Part shown: one piece after another, positions 24,468 through 34,610 of the stretch
Position numbering within the stretch: position 1 is the stretch's first letter
Layout: each line of letters opens with the position of its first letter
Origin: Alphaproteobacteria bacterium CG1_02_46_17
GTDB lineage: Bacteria; Pseudomonadota; Alphaproteobacteria; Micavibrionales; Micavibrionaceae
Direction of reading: 5' to 3'
Assembly (NCBI GenBank): GCA_001871905.1
Contig: MNUG01000029.1
Span: forward strand, 1-64,000
Length of the DNA: 64,000 nt
Made by a program: the position numbers and the translations under genes
Notes under the pieces: model-generated
Told to the model about the DNA's origin: nothing
The model's input: only the letters and a program-made list of their open reading frames with translations
Databases searched by the model: none

Positions 24468-25241
24468 TTAATGAACTTTCGACCATATTTTACGTTTTAC
24501 AGCATACATCAAGGATGCGAACACTCCGAGGAACAACAGAACTTTGAATCCCATTTGCTTCCGCTGTTCCATTTCAGGCTCTGCCGCCCAAGTCAGGAAG
24601 GTGGAAACATCCTTGGCATATTGTTCGACAGTCTGGGGATAACCATCCTCATAAGTCACAGCCCCAGCCATCAAAGGTGGTGCCATCTTGATAACATTTC
24701 CCGTCATATGTTTATTGTAATACTGACCATCCAGAATGCGGATATCGGACGGAGGCGTCGAGAACCCTGTCAAAATACCAAACACATAATCGGCACCGCC
24801 TGTACGCGCCTTGGTAATCAGGGACAAGTCAGGAGGCAAAGCACCACCATTTGCAAAAGTTGCGGCCTGATCATTGGCGAAAGGCGACTTGAAATAATCG
24901 CTAGGGCGTCCCGCACGCTCGAACATATCCCCTTCATCATTCGGGCCGTCAACAACCGTATATTCAGAGGCAATAGCCTTGACCTGATCGGCAGAATACC
25001 CCAAAGCGGTCAGGTTACGAAAGGCGACACGGTTCAAGGAGTGACATGCCGAACACACCTGACGGTACACCAGCAAACCACGTTGCAGGGAAGCCTTATC
25101 ATACGTTCCGAATGGCCCTTCGAATGACCATTGAACATTCGGCAGAGGTTCCCCCCCACCTTCGGAAGCATGAGCCATAGATCCGAAAACAGGCGCAGAC
25201 AAAGCCAGAACCGAGACTGCAGTTAAAACAACTTTTTTCAT
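24468..25241 (-). CDS. petC: Cytochrome c1
   Basis: 257 aa from ATG 25241, one base after the cytochrome b stop, AAGGGA eight bases upstream. A cleavable signal peptide (VVLTAVSVLALSAPVFGSMA) precedes the heme c site VCSACHSLNRVAFRNL (CxxCH). The axial Met is probably in VIKMAPPLMAG, and a C-terminal membrane anchor (VLLFLGVFASLMYAV) follows. It passes electrons from the Rieske protein to a soluble or membrane cytochrome c. Confidence 0.95.
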   Translation of the reverse strand: MKKVVLTAVSVLALSAPVFGSMAHASEGGGEPLPNVQWSFEGPFGTYDKASLQRGLLVYRQVCSACHSLNRVAFRNLTALGYSADQVKAIASEYTVVDGPNDEGDMFERAGRPSDYFKSPFANDQAATFANGGALPPDLSLITKARTGGADYVFGILTGFSTPPSDIRILDGQYYNKHMTGNVIKMAPPLMAGAVTYEDGYPQTVEQYAKDVSTFLTWAAEPEMEQRKQMGFKVLLFLGVFASLMYAVKRKIWSKVH

Positions 25242-25242
25242 T

Positions 25243-26562
25243 CTATACATTCCCTTCACAGGAAGTTTTACATTTCAAAACCGATTCATGGATACTTGCA
25301 GGAAGCGGTAATGCTTTTTCAACGCGGCTCAAAATCGGCAACACCACAATGAAGAACGCGAAATAATAGAACGTCGCAATCTGGGACAGATGGGTTGTGG
25401 TAAAGACAATATTCTCTGTAATATGAAACAAAGACACATCAGGTTTCATGCCACCCATTTTACCCAGAACCAGAACGTCCAGCACAAACAGCAACAGAAA
25501 TAATTTGAATTTCGGACGATAACGGGCCGACCGCACCGGATGTGAATCAAGCCATGGCAAAACCACCAAAATAGCAATTGACCCGAACATCAACAACACA
25601 CCGCCCAGCTTGGCTGTGATAAGAGTAATATCGGTGAACGGAATACCGATATCCACCGTCACCGCCCGCAAGATTGCATAGAACGGCAGGAAATACCATT
25701 CAGGCACAATGTGGGCAGGTGTCACCATCGGATTGGCAGGAATATAATTGTCAGGATGTCCCAACGCATTCGGCATAAAGAACACAAACACGCAATACAC
25801 CATCACGAACACCAGAATACCGAAGCTGTCCTTCATGGTGTAATATGGATGGAACGGCAGAGTATCATCCTTGGTTTTGGGCTCAACACCTGACGGGTTG
25901 TTCGATCCGGTCATATGCAATGCCCACACATGGAGGAACACCACAGCAACAATCACAAACGGCAACAAATAGTGAAGCGCAAAGAACCGGTTGAGGGTCG
26001 GATTATCAACCGAGAACCCACCAATCAACAACGTCTGGATCGACTCACCCACCACAGGGAATGCCGTAAAGAAATTGGTAATAACGGTTGCGCCCCAATA
26101 GCTCATTTGCCCCCATGGAAGAACATATCCCATGAACGCCGTCGCCATCATCAACAGAAAAATCACAACACCGAAAATCCAGAGCAATTCGCGCGGCTGT
26201 TTGTATGATCCGTAATAAAGACCACGGAATATATGGGTATAAACAGCAATAAAGAAGAACGAGGCACCGTTCATATGAATATAACGGAGCAACCATCCGT
26301 AATTCACATCACGCATAATTCTCTCAACACTGTTAAAGGCCAGTCCGGTATTGGCAGCATAATGCATCGCCAAGGTAATGCCGGAGAGGATCATGGTTAC
26401 CAGCATGAAAATCGCGATTGCGCCGAAGTTCCAGAAATAATTGAAATTTCTAGGCGTAGGAAACACGCCATATTCTTTTTGCATCATGGAAAAGATGGGA
26501 AGACGAGAGTCAAACCATTCAACCACTTTATTATCAAAAGGTGTGCGAGGACCAGCAGACAT
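25243..26562 (-). CDS. petB: Cytochrome b of the bc1 complex
   Basis: 439 aa with GGAGAG before the ATG. It has eight transmembrane helices, the paired heme-ligand His ([11 protein letters not shown] and LHVWALHM regions), [19 protein letters not shown] of the Qo site and the conserved [14 protein letters not shown]. It is the full-length form that fuses the b6 and subunit IV portions. It oxidises ubiquinol and houses hemes bL and bH. Confidence 0.97.
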   Translation of the reverse strand: MSAGPRTPFDNKVVEWFDSRLPIFSMMQKEYGVFPTPRNFNYFWNFGAIAIFMLVTMILSGITLAMHYAANTGLAFNSVERIMRDVNYGWLLRYIHMNGASFFFIAVYTHIFRGLYYGSYKQPRELLWIFGVVIFLLMMATAFMGYVLPWGQMSYWGATVITNFFTAFPVVGESIQTLLIGGFSVDNPTLNRFFALHYLLPFVIVAVVFLHVWALHMTGSNNPSGVEPKTKDDTLPFHPYYTMKDSFGILVFVMVYCVFVFFMPNALGHPDNYIPANPMVTPAHIVPEWYFLPFYAILRAVTVDIGIPFTDITLITAKLGGVLLMFGSIAILVVLPWLDSHPVRSARYRPKFKLFLLLFVLDVLVLGKMGGMKPDVSLFHITENIVFTTTHLSQIATFYYFAFFIVVLPILSRVEKALPLPASIHESVLKCKTSCEGNV

Positions 26563-26581
26563 TAATTCTCTCCGTTATAAA

Positions 26582-27196
26582 TTATCCGATTCGAACCAGC
26601 GTATCGCTGAGAAACGTATAGGTAGGAATTTCCAGATTCGTTGGGGCAGGGCCTTTACGGATGCGTCCTGAAGTATCATAAACAGACCCATGGCAAGGAC
26701 AGAACCAACCGTCATACTCACCACGTTCATCACCTTGTTTCTGCCCGAGCGGCACACAACCAAGATGGGTACAAACACCAATCACAATCAGCCATTCCGG
26801 AATTTTAGCCCGATCGGCATCTGTTTGTTTGTCGCGCAAGCTTGCAACATCAACATCTTTGGAGTCCTGAATTTCTTTTTCAGTCCGGTGACGGATAAAA
26901 ACCGGCTTGCCACGCCACATCACGGTCACGGATTGCCCCACTTCAACCGCCGACAGATCGACTTCCGTTGTGGACAGAGCCAGCGTATCGGCCGCAGGAT
27001 TCATTTGATGGACAAACGGCCATACAACGCTTCCCGTCCCGACAGCCGCCATCGCGCCCGCCGCCATAAAAAGGAAATCCCGTCGGGATTCACCCTCATG
27101 GGAACAACATTGAGACTCTGTATGAGAAGTTTGATCCTGACCTGATGCGCAGTTTCCATCGCCGCAACATTGTGAATGATGATCGTGTGATGACAT
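26582..27196 (-). CDS. petA: Rieske iron-sulfur protein with Cys/His-rich N-terminal extension
   Basis: 204 aa. Cluster ligands lie in [11 protein letters not shown] and [14 protein letters not shown] twin-arginine start ([17 protein letters not shown], Arg38-Arg39) gives the Tat-exported membrane anchor. Before it lie 36 residues with His4, 6, 7, 25, 33 and Cys10, 11, 16, 30, 31. Typical alphaproteobacterial Rieske proteins have only a short leader here, so this extension is unusual and could bind metal on the cytoplasmic side. First gene of petABC. Confidence 0.95.
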   Translation of the reverse strand: MSSHDHHSQCCGDGNCASGQDQTSHTESQCCSHEGESRRDFLFMAAGAMAAVGTGSVVWPFVHQMNPAADTLALSTTEVDLSAVEVGQSVTVMWRGKPVFIRHRTEKEIQDSKDVDVASLRDKQTDADRAKIPEWLIVIGVCTHLGCVPLGQKQGDERGEYDGWFCPCHGSVYDTSGRIRKGPAPTNLEIPTYTFLSDTLVRIG

Positions 27197-27409
27197 TCTA
27201 CTTACTATCTTGCCTGGCTTTTGAGTGTTATTAATGAATTAACATTGTCCCGACAAAAACCGAGACACTCTGAGAGGTGTAAAACATTTGCCAGTGAAAA
27301 TCCAGCTGAAAATCCAGTCCAAAACAGAAAATATCATGGAAATCAATCATATCCTCCGCTATGCTCCCGCCATAAACTCTCGATTTTCGTAAATTAAAGA
27401 TTTTCTCCG

Positions 27410-27865
27410 ATGCGTCTTGCCGCCTACCAACCAGACATTCCCCAGAACACCGGATCCCTGATCCGGTTATGTGCAGGATTGAATATCCCCTTGGAATTGA
27501 TCGAACCCTTCGGGTTCATCTGGGATGAACGGAAAATCAGAACCTCCGCCATGGATTATTTTGATCTAGCACAGATCACCCGCCATACATCGTGGGACAG
27601 TTTCCGAAACACCTGCAAGAACAGCAGAATTGTTCTATTGTCCACCAAAGCCAGTGAGCCCTTTACACAATTCAAATTCCAGCCCGATGACATCCTTCTT
27701 TTAGGAAGGGAAAGCGCCGGAGTTCCCGAAGACGTCCACAACGCCCTGCCCCACCGCGTTAAAATCCCGATGTCTTCCCAAGCCAGATCATTGAATATGG
27801 CGATGGCCGGAGCCATGATTCTAAGCGAAGCCTTGCGTCAAACCAATGGATTTCCCACCAGTTAG
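27410..27865 (+). CDS. trmL: tRNA (cytidine/uridine(34)-2'-O)-methyltransferase TrmL
   Basis: 151 aa SPOUT methyltransferase: LAAYQPDIPQNTGSLIRLCAG at the N-terminus, LLGRESAGVPEDV (motif 2) and KIPMSSQARSLNMAMAGAMIL (motif 3, with the trefoil-knot SAM site). It methylates the ribose of the wobble base in tRNA-Leu CAA and UAA isoacceptors, so it acts on the tRNA encoded at 4495-4579. Confidence 0.92.
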   Translation: MRLAAYQPDIPQNTGSLIRLCAGLNIPLELIEPFGFIWDERKIRTSAMDYFDLAQITRHTSWDSFRNTCKNSRIVLLSTKASEPFTQFKFQPDDILLLGRESAGVPEDVHNALPHRVKIPMSSQARSLNMAMAGAMILSEALRQTNGFPTS

Positions 27866-28013
27866 GGCGAAGAGCCTGCCTACATAAAAAGAGATGCGAC
27901 AATTTGTCATTAATCGGATGCCTATTATATAAATAATGTATTTTACATTAGAGAATTATTATTTAATATGCCCCCACAATAAAACTAAACGATAATCCGA
28001 GGGTTGGACAACA

Positions 28014-28904
28014 TTGAGACGTAAAGACTCAACATCTGTGTTTGACGAAAAGAGCAAAATTATCGCCGCAGATTTCTTCAGAGATCTGCGAAATCGTATC
28101 TGTAGCGAATTCGAACAGATCGAAAACACCCCCAACCAGACCCGCCATAAAGACATGCAGGCCGGAGAGTTCTCCCGCAAGGTCTGGCATCACGCAGACG
28201 AAGATGGCACACCGGGTGGTGGTGGGGAAATATCCCTGATGAAAGGCCGCGTTTTTGAAAAGGTCGGGGTAAATATCTCGACCATTCACGGCCATTTCAG
28301 TCCGGCTTTCCGTGCCCAGATCCCCGGGGCAGAAGAAAATAACGGTGCCTTCTGGGCATCAGGCATTTCATTGGTCGCCCATATGAGATCACCCAAAGTC
28401 CCCGCAGTCCACATGAATTTACGGATGATCGTCACGGCAAAACACTGGCTGGGTGGCGGTGCCGACCTCACCCCGATGTTACCCTCCCCACAGGACAAAA
28501 CCGATTTTCACGCGTCCTTGAAAGAGTGTTGTGACCGTCATGACCCCAAATATTATGACGAATTCAGCGCATGGTGCGACCGTTATTTTTTCCTTCCCCA
28601 CCGCGATGAACCCCGCGGAGTCGGAGGAATATTTTATGACTATATCGACACCGGAAACTGGAACAAGGATTTCGCCTTTTCAAAAGATGTTGGAGATACC
28701 TTTCTGGATATTTACCCGAAACTGATCCGCCGTCATATGAATGAGGACTGGAGCGATGAAGAGCGCCATGCCCAATTGGTCAAGCGGGGACGCTATGTCG
28801 AGTTTAATCTGATCCATGACCGTGGCACCCAGTTCGGCCTGAAAACCGGTGGCAATATCGAAGCCATCCTGATGTCCATGCCCCCCGAAGTTATTTGGGA
28901 ATAA
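28014..28904 (+). CDS. hemF: Coproporphyrinogen III oxidase, aerobic
   Basis: About 296 aa, probably from TTG 28014 (GAGG eleven bases upstream); a GTG at 28038 is an alternative and no ATG is available. Family signatures: GGGGEISLMKGRVFEKVGVN, WLGGGADLTPM, PHRDEPRGVGGIFYDY and KRGRYVEFNLIHDRGTQFGL. It oxidatively decarboxylates coproporphyrinogen III to protoporphyrinogen IX using O2, so the organism grows aerobically. Its 3' end overlaps the convergent CCA-adding enzyme by 14 bases. Confidence 0.93.
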   Translation: MRRKDSTSVFDEKSKIIAADFFRDLRNRICSEFEQIENTPNQTRHKDMQAGEFSRKVWHHADEDGTPGGGGEISLMKGRVFEKVGVNISTIHGHFSPAFRAQIPGAEENNGAFWASGISLVAHMRSPKVPAVHMNLRMIVTAKHWLGGGADLTPMLPSPQDKTDFHASLKECCDRHDPKYYDEFSAWCDRYFFLPHRDEPRGVGGIFYDYIDTGNWNKDFAFSKDVGDTFLDIYPKLIRRHMNEDWSDEERHAQLVKRGRYVEFNLIHDRGTQFGLKTGGNIEAILMSMPPEVIWE

Positions 28905-30105
28905 CATTCTCCAACAATGCCTGACGATCAGACTTAAATCCTGAACGCGTCCAAAGTCGGTAAAGTTCCTTCAAACAATCCCCCAATGCCCCACCACGAT
29001 AGCCAAGCGCCATCAAATCCGCCGCACCAACCGGAAAAACCGGAATAGGGTCTTCGAGAATCTGCACTGAAAATTTCTGATGCAAAGCCCGTGACAAATG
29101 CCCCAGCGCATAACACAAATCAAGCCGCATCAAAGCCAGATCGCGCCCGTCTTCAACCATCCATCTTGTCACTCCGCCTGTATCGATCCGAATCGTATTT
29201 ATTCGAAAACTGCCAAGCACCGCAACCAAAGCCCGTTGTTTTTTCTTCAAAACCAGCCATTTGCCAATCCGCTTTTCAACCTGGCTTCCGAACCCTGACA
29301 CCAGCAGCAGGCGCGTCACAAACAAATGATCTTCCCCATAAGTTTGCCCTGCCTGACAATGCACCAGCCTCTTGAGAGTCCCCACATCAAACTTTCGCCC
29401 GAACAACGAGGCCAGACCTTTTGCCTGTCGCATCCTCTCCAGAGCCTTCGGGCAATCCGGATGAAGAATAATTTTGGTCAGCTCTTGCGTGATCCTCTCC
29501 CGCGAGAGTTTTTTGAGACCCGCCGCATGACGAGCACACGCGTCATACCCTTGGCGATCGAATTTCCCCTTGCCATAAAACAAGGAAAAACGGAAGAAGC
29601 GCAAAAACCGTAAATAATCTTCGCGTATCCGCAAATCCGGATCTCCGACAAAGCGGACTTTCCTTTTTTCCAGATCGGCAAGCCCCACGCCCAACGGATC
29701 ATAAACATAACCATCCAGATCGGCATAAAGCGCATTCATGGTAAAATCCCGCCGCCGCGCATCCCCTTCCCAATCATCGGAAAATTCGACTTTCGCCCGC
29801 CGCCCATCTGTTATTTTATCAATACGCAGCGTAGTGATTTCAAAAGCTTTTCCATTTATGACAGCCGTCACCGTTCCATGATCGATTCCGGTAGGGATTG
29901 ATTTGATTCCATTTTTTGACAAACGATCCGTTACGTTTCGCGGAAAAAGCGTGGTCGCCAGATCAATATCGCGGATGGGTTCCCCCAACAGAGCGTTCCG
30001 TACACATCCCCCCACAAAGCGAACATGACCGTCCCCCAAGGCACGAAATATTTTCCGGATTTCCGGAGACAAGAGCTGATCTGAAAGGGAAGATTGAAGG
30101 GCCAT
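28891..30105 (-). CDS. cca: CCA tRNA nucleotidyltransferase / poly(A) polymerase family
   Basis: 404 aa. Class II nucleotidyltransferase head: RFVGGCVRNALLGEPIRDIDLAT with the GG and DxD motifs, then DWEGDARRRDFTMNALYADLDG and DYLRFLRFFRFS. The C-terminal helical part is less conserved. It builds or repairs the 3' CCA end of tRNAs. Length is normal for the alphaproteobacterial type. Confidence 0.92.
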   Translation of the reverse strand: MALQSSLSDQLLSPEIRKIFRALGDGHVRFVGGCVRNALLGEPIRDIDLATTLFPRNVTDRLSKNGIKSIPTGIDHGTVTAVINGKAFEITTLRIDKITDGRRAKVEFSDDWEGDARRRDFTMNALYADLDGYVYDPLGVGLADLEKRKVRFVGDPDLRIREDYLRFLRFFRFSLFYGKGKFDRQGYDACARHAAGLKKLSRERITQELTKIILHPDCPKALERMRQAKGLASLFGRKFDVGTLKRLVHCQAGQTYGEDHLFVTRLLLVSGFGSQVEKRIGKWLVLKKKQRALVAVLGSFRINTIRIDTGGVTRWMVEDGRDLALMRLDLCYALGHLSRALHQKFSVQILEDPIPVFPVGAADLMALGYRGGALGDCLKELYRLWTRSGFKSDRQALLENVIPK

Positions 30106-30303
30106 GCCGCATTATATCATAGTGGCAAAAACTGGGAACTCCATAAAACTATTTAGCATATGTAAAATATTTACCCGCATCAGGAAGTCATTTTATGAAT
30201 AATGTTGTTCCGTTTTATCGGAATGACGCGCAGTAATCCGCGCAATTCTTTCATCTCGCGGGAATAATAACCACATAAATTCCTAAATAAATCAAGGAAA
30301 AGG

Positions 30304-30798
30304 CTATTCTTCGCCGCGTAGAATGCGGGTTTTGGAACGATCCCAGTCGCGCTGTTTGATGGTTTCACGCTTGTCGTGCTGGGCCTTGCCCTTGGCAAGG
30401 GCAATTTCAACCTTGGCCACACCGCGCGCATTAAAATAAAGCCGCACAGGCACAATCGTGTAGCCCTTTTGCTTGGTCGCTGCGAATAACCGCGCCAATT
30501 CCCGTTTATGCAGCAACAATTTCCGGTCACGGCGCGGCACATGTTGAAGATGCGCCCCCGCAGGCCCATAAGGCGCGATATATGACCCGATCAGCCACAA
30601 ATCCCCGTTTTTTTCTTCGGCAAAGCTTTCATTAAGCGAACATTGACCATGACGCAGCGATTTGACCTCGGTTCCGTTCAGCATCACCCCGGCTTCGAAT
30701 TTTTCTTCCAGAAAATAGTCAAAACGCGCACGACGATTTTCGGCCACCGTATGGTTAACCGAAATCAGTCCTTTCGCTTTTTTTTCTGCCTTGGCCAT
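30304..30798 (-). CDS. smpB: SsrA-binding protein SmpB
   Basis: 164 aa. [39 protein letters not shown] and the basic C-terminal tail [18 protein letters not shown] are SmpB hallmarks. It binds tmRNA and rescues stalled ribosomes. No ssrA gene is recognisable in this window. About 200 bases downstream (30106-30303) I see no convincing gene. Confidence 0.95.
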   Translation of the reverse strand: MAKAEKKAKGLISVNHTVAENRRARFDYFLEEKFEAGVMLNGTEVKSLRHGQCSLNESFAEEKNGDLWLIGSYIAPYGPAGAHLQHVPRRDRKLLLHKRELARLFAATKQKGYTIVPVRLYFNARGVAKVEIALAKGKAQHDKRETIKQRDWDRSKTRILRGEE

Positions 30799-30871
30799 TT
30801 GCCGTTTTTATCTTTCCATTTGATAACTTAGAACAAAGAACGTTTAGGCTGAAAAAGGCACAAGGAGCGTG

Positions 30872-30918
30872 GCGTACACAAAGGTACGCAAGCGACGCAG
30901 TCGCTGTTCAGACTGAAC
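30872..30918. repeat. Three tandem small palindromes
   Basis: In the smpB-dapA gap: GCGTAC/GTACGC (30872-30889), GCGAC-GCA-GTCGC (30892-30904) and GTTCAG-A-CTGAAC (30906-30918), one after another. Placed just after the dapA stop on the minus strand, they could shape the 3' end of that message or be a REP-like unit. Confidence 0.45.
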
Positions 30919-30928
30919 GGTCAAAGTT

Positions 30929-31843
30929 CTAGGCGCGGAGTTTGTCGGAAACTTCGCTGGAAATCAAGCCAATTTGCCGTAAAACCCGATCAACCAGATC
31001 ACGGGCACGCTCAGAAGCAGGCAACAGCGGCAAGCGAACCTCATCGGAACACAACCCCAGCGCCGAGGCCGCATATTTAACCGGCGCAGGCGAGCTTTCA
31101 ACAAAGAGCGCCTTGTGAAGGGGCATCAGCAACGCCTGTAAGTCCTGAAATTTGGCAATGTCACCAGCCATCCATGCATTTTGAAATTCAGAGCACAAAG
31201 CCGGCGCGACATTTGACGAAACCGAAATGCACCCATCTGCCCCATGCGCCAGCGCCGCCCCTGCAATCGCATCATCCCCGCACAAGACACTGAAATCAGC
31301 TTTGACACGAGACTTGATCTCGGTCGTGCGCGAGACATCCGGCGTTGCATCCTTGATCGCCACAATCCGCGGCAGCTCGGCCAGACGACAAACCGTATCG
31401 ACAGAAATCTCGACACCACATCGGCTCGGCACATTATAGATAACAATCGGCAAATCCACAGCGTTATGGATAGCTTTGTAATGGGCTAGCATTCCGTCCT
31501 GAGACGGTTTGTTATAATACGGAACCACCACCAGCGCCGCATCAACCCCAGCGCGTTTGGCCAGATCAGTCATGTAGATCGTTTTCGCGGTCGAGTTTGA
31601 TCCAGTTCCGGCAATTACCGGAATCCGTTTCCCAATTCCCCCCTTGACCACAGCGACAGACATGTCAAGAATAGCGCGAAATTCTTCTTCTTCCAAAGTC
31701 GGGGCTTCCCCCGTCGTACCACAAGGAACGATACCGTGAGTACCATGTTCAAGCTGATACGCCAAAACCTTCTCGAACGAGGACGCATCAAAAGCGCCCT
31801 CGAGAAATGGAGTCACCAAAGCCGTAATCGATCCCTTAAACAT
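30929..31843 (-). CDS. dapA: 4-hydroxy-tetrahydrodipicolinate synthase
   Basis: 304 aa TIM barrel with AAGGAG upstream of the ATG. HGIVPCGTTGEAPTLEEEEF carries the pyruvate-binding GTTGE, IVIYNVPSRCG supplies the active-site Tyr, and AIKDATPD contains the Schiff-base Lys. It condenses pyruvate with aspartate semialdehyde in lysine and diaminopimelate synthesis. It is divergent from, and at its 5' end apparently overlapping, the transglycosylase gene. Confidence 0.95.
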   Translation of the reverse strand: MFKGSITALVTPFLEGAFDASSFEKVLAYQLEHGTHGIVPCGTTGEAPTLEEEEFRAILDMSVAVVKGGIGKRIPVIAGTGSNSTAKTIYMTDLAKRAGVDAALVVVPYYNKPSQDGMLAHYKAIHNAVDLPIVIYNVPSRCGVEISVDTVCRLAELPRIVAIKDATPDVSRTTEIKSRVKADFSVLCGDDAIAGAALAHGADGCISVSSNVAPALCSEFQNAWMAGDIAKFQDLQALLMPLHKALFVESSPAPVKYAASALGLCSDEVRLPLLPASERARDLVDRVLRQIGLISSEVSDKLRA

Positions 31844-33787
31844 GATAGAAAATTTCTCCTTTGCAAATCAGTGCTAACTTTATCGCTAGCACTCTCGGGT
31901 GTCCAATATTTCTTTAGCCTGACATCCCCTCCCGCACTTGCCGCACCGCACCGTGGAACATCCATGACCCATGCTGCCGAGATCATGATCCTGATGAGTG
32001 GCAACGAATGGCTTGATGCCCGCAATAAGGTCGCCGCCACCACAGACCCCCATATGGTCAGGATTTACGAATGGATGCTCTATCGCGAAGACTATGAAGG
32101 ATTGCCGTTTCCGCGCATTGCCAATTTCATCGAGAATAATCCGCAATGGCCAAACCAGACCGCCCTGCAAAAAACAGCCGAACGGAATATGCCATCAAAC
32201 CTACCCCCCGAAGCCACCATCGGCTGGTTTGAACGCCACACCCCCTTAACCGGACGCGGCATGATCCTGCTGCTCAATGCCGCACAGCAAACCAACCAGA
32301 TTGACCACGCCATAAAAATCATCACCTCTGGCTGGGTCGATGCCGATATCAGCAATAATGATTTCCAAACACTTTATAACGCAATCGGGAATCGCCTTCC
32401 GGCTGATATTATGGTGCGACGTCTGGACAACCTGCTCTTTGCCAAAAAATATACTGCCGCCCGCCAACTGGCCACCCTGATGGGAAAAGGATATCCCCAA
32501 CTGAGCGAGGCGCGTATTGCCCTGGCTGAAGACAAACCCAATATCTCGGGTTTGATTGCCAACATCCCCGCCGCCCTGAAGAACGATACCGGACTTTTGT
32601 TTGAACGCCTGCGCTGGCGTCGTCGCCACGATGAAGATAAAGGCGCCATTGAAATTTTGAATATGGCCCCCAAGCTCGATGACGTATGCAATCAACCGGA
32701 CTGGTGGAAAGAACGCCACATCATGATCCGTCGCTCAATCGAAAACCACGATTTCAAAACGGCCTATCTGCTGGCTGCCCATTACGGACCTCTGGACACT
32801 GGCGACCGCGCTGAATCCGAGTGGATCGCCGGTTGGCTAGCCTTACGGTTTTTGAACCAGCCACAAGTAGCAAAAAGCCATTTCAACACCATGATCTCTA
32901 TCGTCGGGACAGCCATCAGCAAATCCCGTGGCAATTATTGGATGGGCCGCGCCGAAGAACAATCCGGCAATAAGGAAAAAGCGCAATCATGGTATGTCGC
33001 CGCATCCATTTATTCCAGAACCTATTACGGTCAGTTGGCTTTGAAAAAACTGGGCTATACCAAACCAGGAACAGAGGTCATCACCCCGACCCCGCAGGAT
33101 ATTTCCAAAATCGAGAATTCCAACCTGTTGACAACTGCCCTGATCGCGCATGTCGCAGATTTGAAAACAATACATAGCCAGTTGATAACGGCCTTGATCG
33201 CCACACTCTCGACGCCGGGAGAATATATGTTCGCAGCTCGCAAGTTAAAACAACACGGAGATGAAACAGGATCATTCCGTGTGGCAAAAGCGGCCTCGTG
33301 GAAGAATTATGATCTGGGCCCGTACGCCTATCCCAAACATGAAAACTATATGTCCGGATTGACTGGAGATCACGCGCTGTATCACGCCATCATCCGTCAG
33401 GAAAGCCAGTTCGATACGCAAGCCCGCAGCCCTGCCGGCGCATTGGGTTTAATGCAATTGATGCCTGCAACCGCGAAAGAAACAGCCCAAAAGGTCGGTG
33501 TTGCACACCAAACCGGTTGGCTAACATCTAAGCCTGATCACAACATTCTTCTGGGATCAAATTATATCAATAGATTATTGACCCGTTTTGATAATGCCAT
33601 TCCATTAGCAATAGCAGGGTACAATGCCGGCCCATCCCGCGTTAATCAATGGGTCGAAAAATTCGGCGACCCCAGAACAGAAAAAATTGACTGGATCGAT
33701 TGGGTAGAGTTGATTCCGGTGGGAGAAACACGCAATTATGTGCAGCGCGTCATGGAAAATTATTTTATCTATACGAATTCACATTAA
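31736..33787 (+). CDS. Soluble lytic transglycosylase-like protein
   Basis: 683 aa from GTG 31736 (ATG at 31745 also possible). The last 170 residues are an SLT/GEWL domain: ALYHAIIRQESQFDTQARSP with catalytic Glu, GALGLMQLMPATAKE, and AIAGYNAGPSRVNQW. The preceding ~450 residues are a helical repeat superhelix as in Slt70. A hydrophobic export segment (SVLTLSLALSGVQYFFSLT...ALA) lies at residues 45-69. A GTG at 31871 would remove the basic n-region, so the longer start, which runs 108 bases antisense to dapA, is favoured but uncertain. It cleaves peptidoglycan glycan strands in the periplasm. Confidence 0.85.
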   Translation: MSTMFKLIRQNLLERGRIKSALEKWSHQSRNRSLKHDRKFLLCKSVLTLSLALSGVQYFFSLTSPPALAAPHRGTSMTHAAEIMILMSGNEWLDARNKVAATTDPHMVRIYEWMLYREDYEGLPFPRIANFIENNPQWPNQTALQKTAERNMPSNLPPEATIGWFERHTPLTGRGMILLLNAAQQTNQIDHAIKIITSGWVDADISNNDFQTLYNAIGNRLPADIMVRRLDNLLFAKKYTAARQLATLMGKGYPQLSEARIALAEDKPNISGLIANIPAALKNDTGLLFERLRWRRRHDEDKGAIEILNMAPKLDDVCNQPDWWKERHIMIRRSIENHDFKTAYLLAAHYGPLDTGDRAESEWIAGWLALRFLNQPQVAKSHFNTMISIVGTAISKSRGNYWMGRAEEQSGNKEKAQSWYVAASIYSRTYYGQLALKKLGYTKPGTEVITPTPQDISKIENSNLLTTALIAHVADLKTIHSQLITALIATLSTPGEYMFAARKLKQHGDETGSFRVAKAASWKNYDLGPYAYPKHENYMSGLTGDHALYHAIIRQESQFDTQARSPAGALGLMQLMPATAKETAQKVGVAHQTGWLTSKPDHNILLGSNYINRLLTRFDNAIPLAIAGYNAGPSRVNQWVEKFGDPRTEKIDWIDWVELIPVGETRNYVQRVMENYFIYTNSH

Positions 33788-33895
33788 AGTGAACACGCAG
33801 ACATGAAATAGTGTTATAATTTTTCCGGGTTAATGTTCGGTTCACACTATTCGCAATATGATATTCACGAGCCATATTAGGCAAAGGAGCCACGT

Positions 33896-34594
33896 ATGCA
33901 TTTACTAATAGCCGACGACCACACCATGTTCCGTGATGCGATGTCTCAATATTTGATACGTTCCAATCCGGATGCTCAGATTGCCACCGCAAAAAATCTG
34001 GACGATGCTTTTTCTTATATGAAAGAGTCTCAAACCAAGCCTGATCTGGTTCTGCTTGACCTGAATATGCCCGGTATGAGTGGACTAAAAGGGTTTCAAA
34101 CCTTCCGGAAAAATTATCCTGACACCCCTGTTGCTCTCATTTCAGGTATTGCAGAAATTGAAGATGTCCAGCACGCCATGGATTTAGGTGCCGTGGGATA
34201 CTTCCCCAAAACACTTTCTGGGCGCGCGATGCTCAAAGCCATTGAGCTGGTTCTTTCAGGCGAAAAATTTATCCCCGTCGATCACGCCACCAACGGATTG
34301 ATGCCCTCCTATTTCAGCGATCACAATAAAAATGCGCGCACCGCTCCGCTTCCCATGCACACCAAAGCTCCACACTCTACCGCTAAAACAGGTATTAACC
34401 TGACACCGCGTGAAGAAGATGTTCTAGAGCGTCTGGGCCGTGGTTTAAGCAACAAGGACATTGCCCGCGAACTTGACTTGCAGGAAGTAACCATCAAACT
34501 GCATATTCGTGGAATCTGTCGGAAACTCGAAGCTACCAACAGAACACAAGCCGCACTTAAAGCTTACGAACTTGGTCTCATAAAGAAAATCTAG
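33896..34594 (+). CDS. NarL/FixJ-type response regulator
   Basis: 232 aa. Receiver domain with DD near the N-terminus (IADDHTMFRDAM), phospho-acceptor Asp in LVLLDLNMPGMSG, and the Lys in YFPKTLSG. A linker follows, then a LuxR-type helix-turn-helix (LTPREEDVLERLGRGLSNKDIARELDLQEVTIKLHIR). Sixteen bases downstream is a histidine kinase gene that is now interrupted, so the regulator has probably lost its dedicated partner. Confidence 0.9.
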   Translation: MHLLIADDHTMFRDAMSQYLIRSNPDAQIATAKNLDDAFSYMKESQTKPDLVLLDLNMPGMSGLKGFQTFRKNYPDTPVALISGIAEIEDVQHAMDLGAVGYFPKTLSGRAMLKAIELVLSGEKFIPVDHATNGLMPSYFSDHNKNARTAPLPMHTKAPHSTAKTGINLTPREEDVLERLGRGLSNKDIARELDLQEVTIKLHIRGICRKLEATNRTQAALKAYELGLIKKI

Positions 34595-34610
34595 CAGGAC
34601 AGGGCAAAAT

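Noticed and set aside
25148..25157. C7 run in petC as a phase-variation tract
   Set aside because: It encodes glycines in the mature N-terminus, is only seven bases long, and petC is essential for respiration.
30180..30303. Possible 24-codon gene downstream of smpB
   Set aside because: Very short, with no convincing ribosome binding site or recognisable product.
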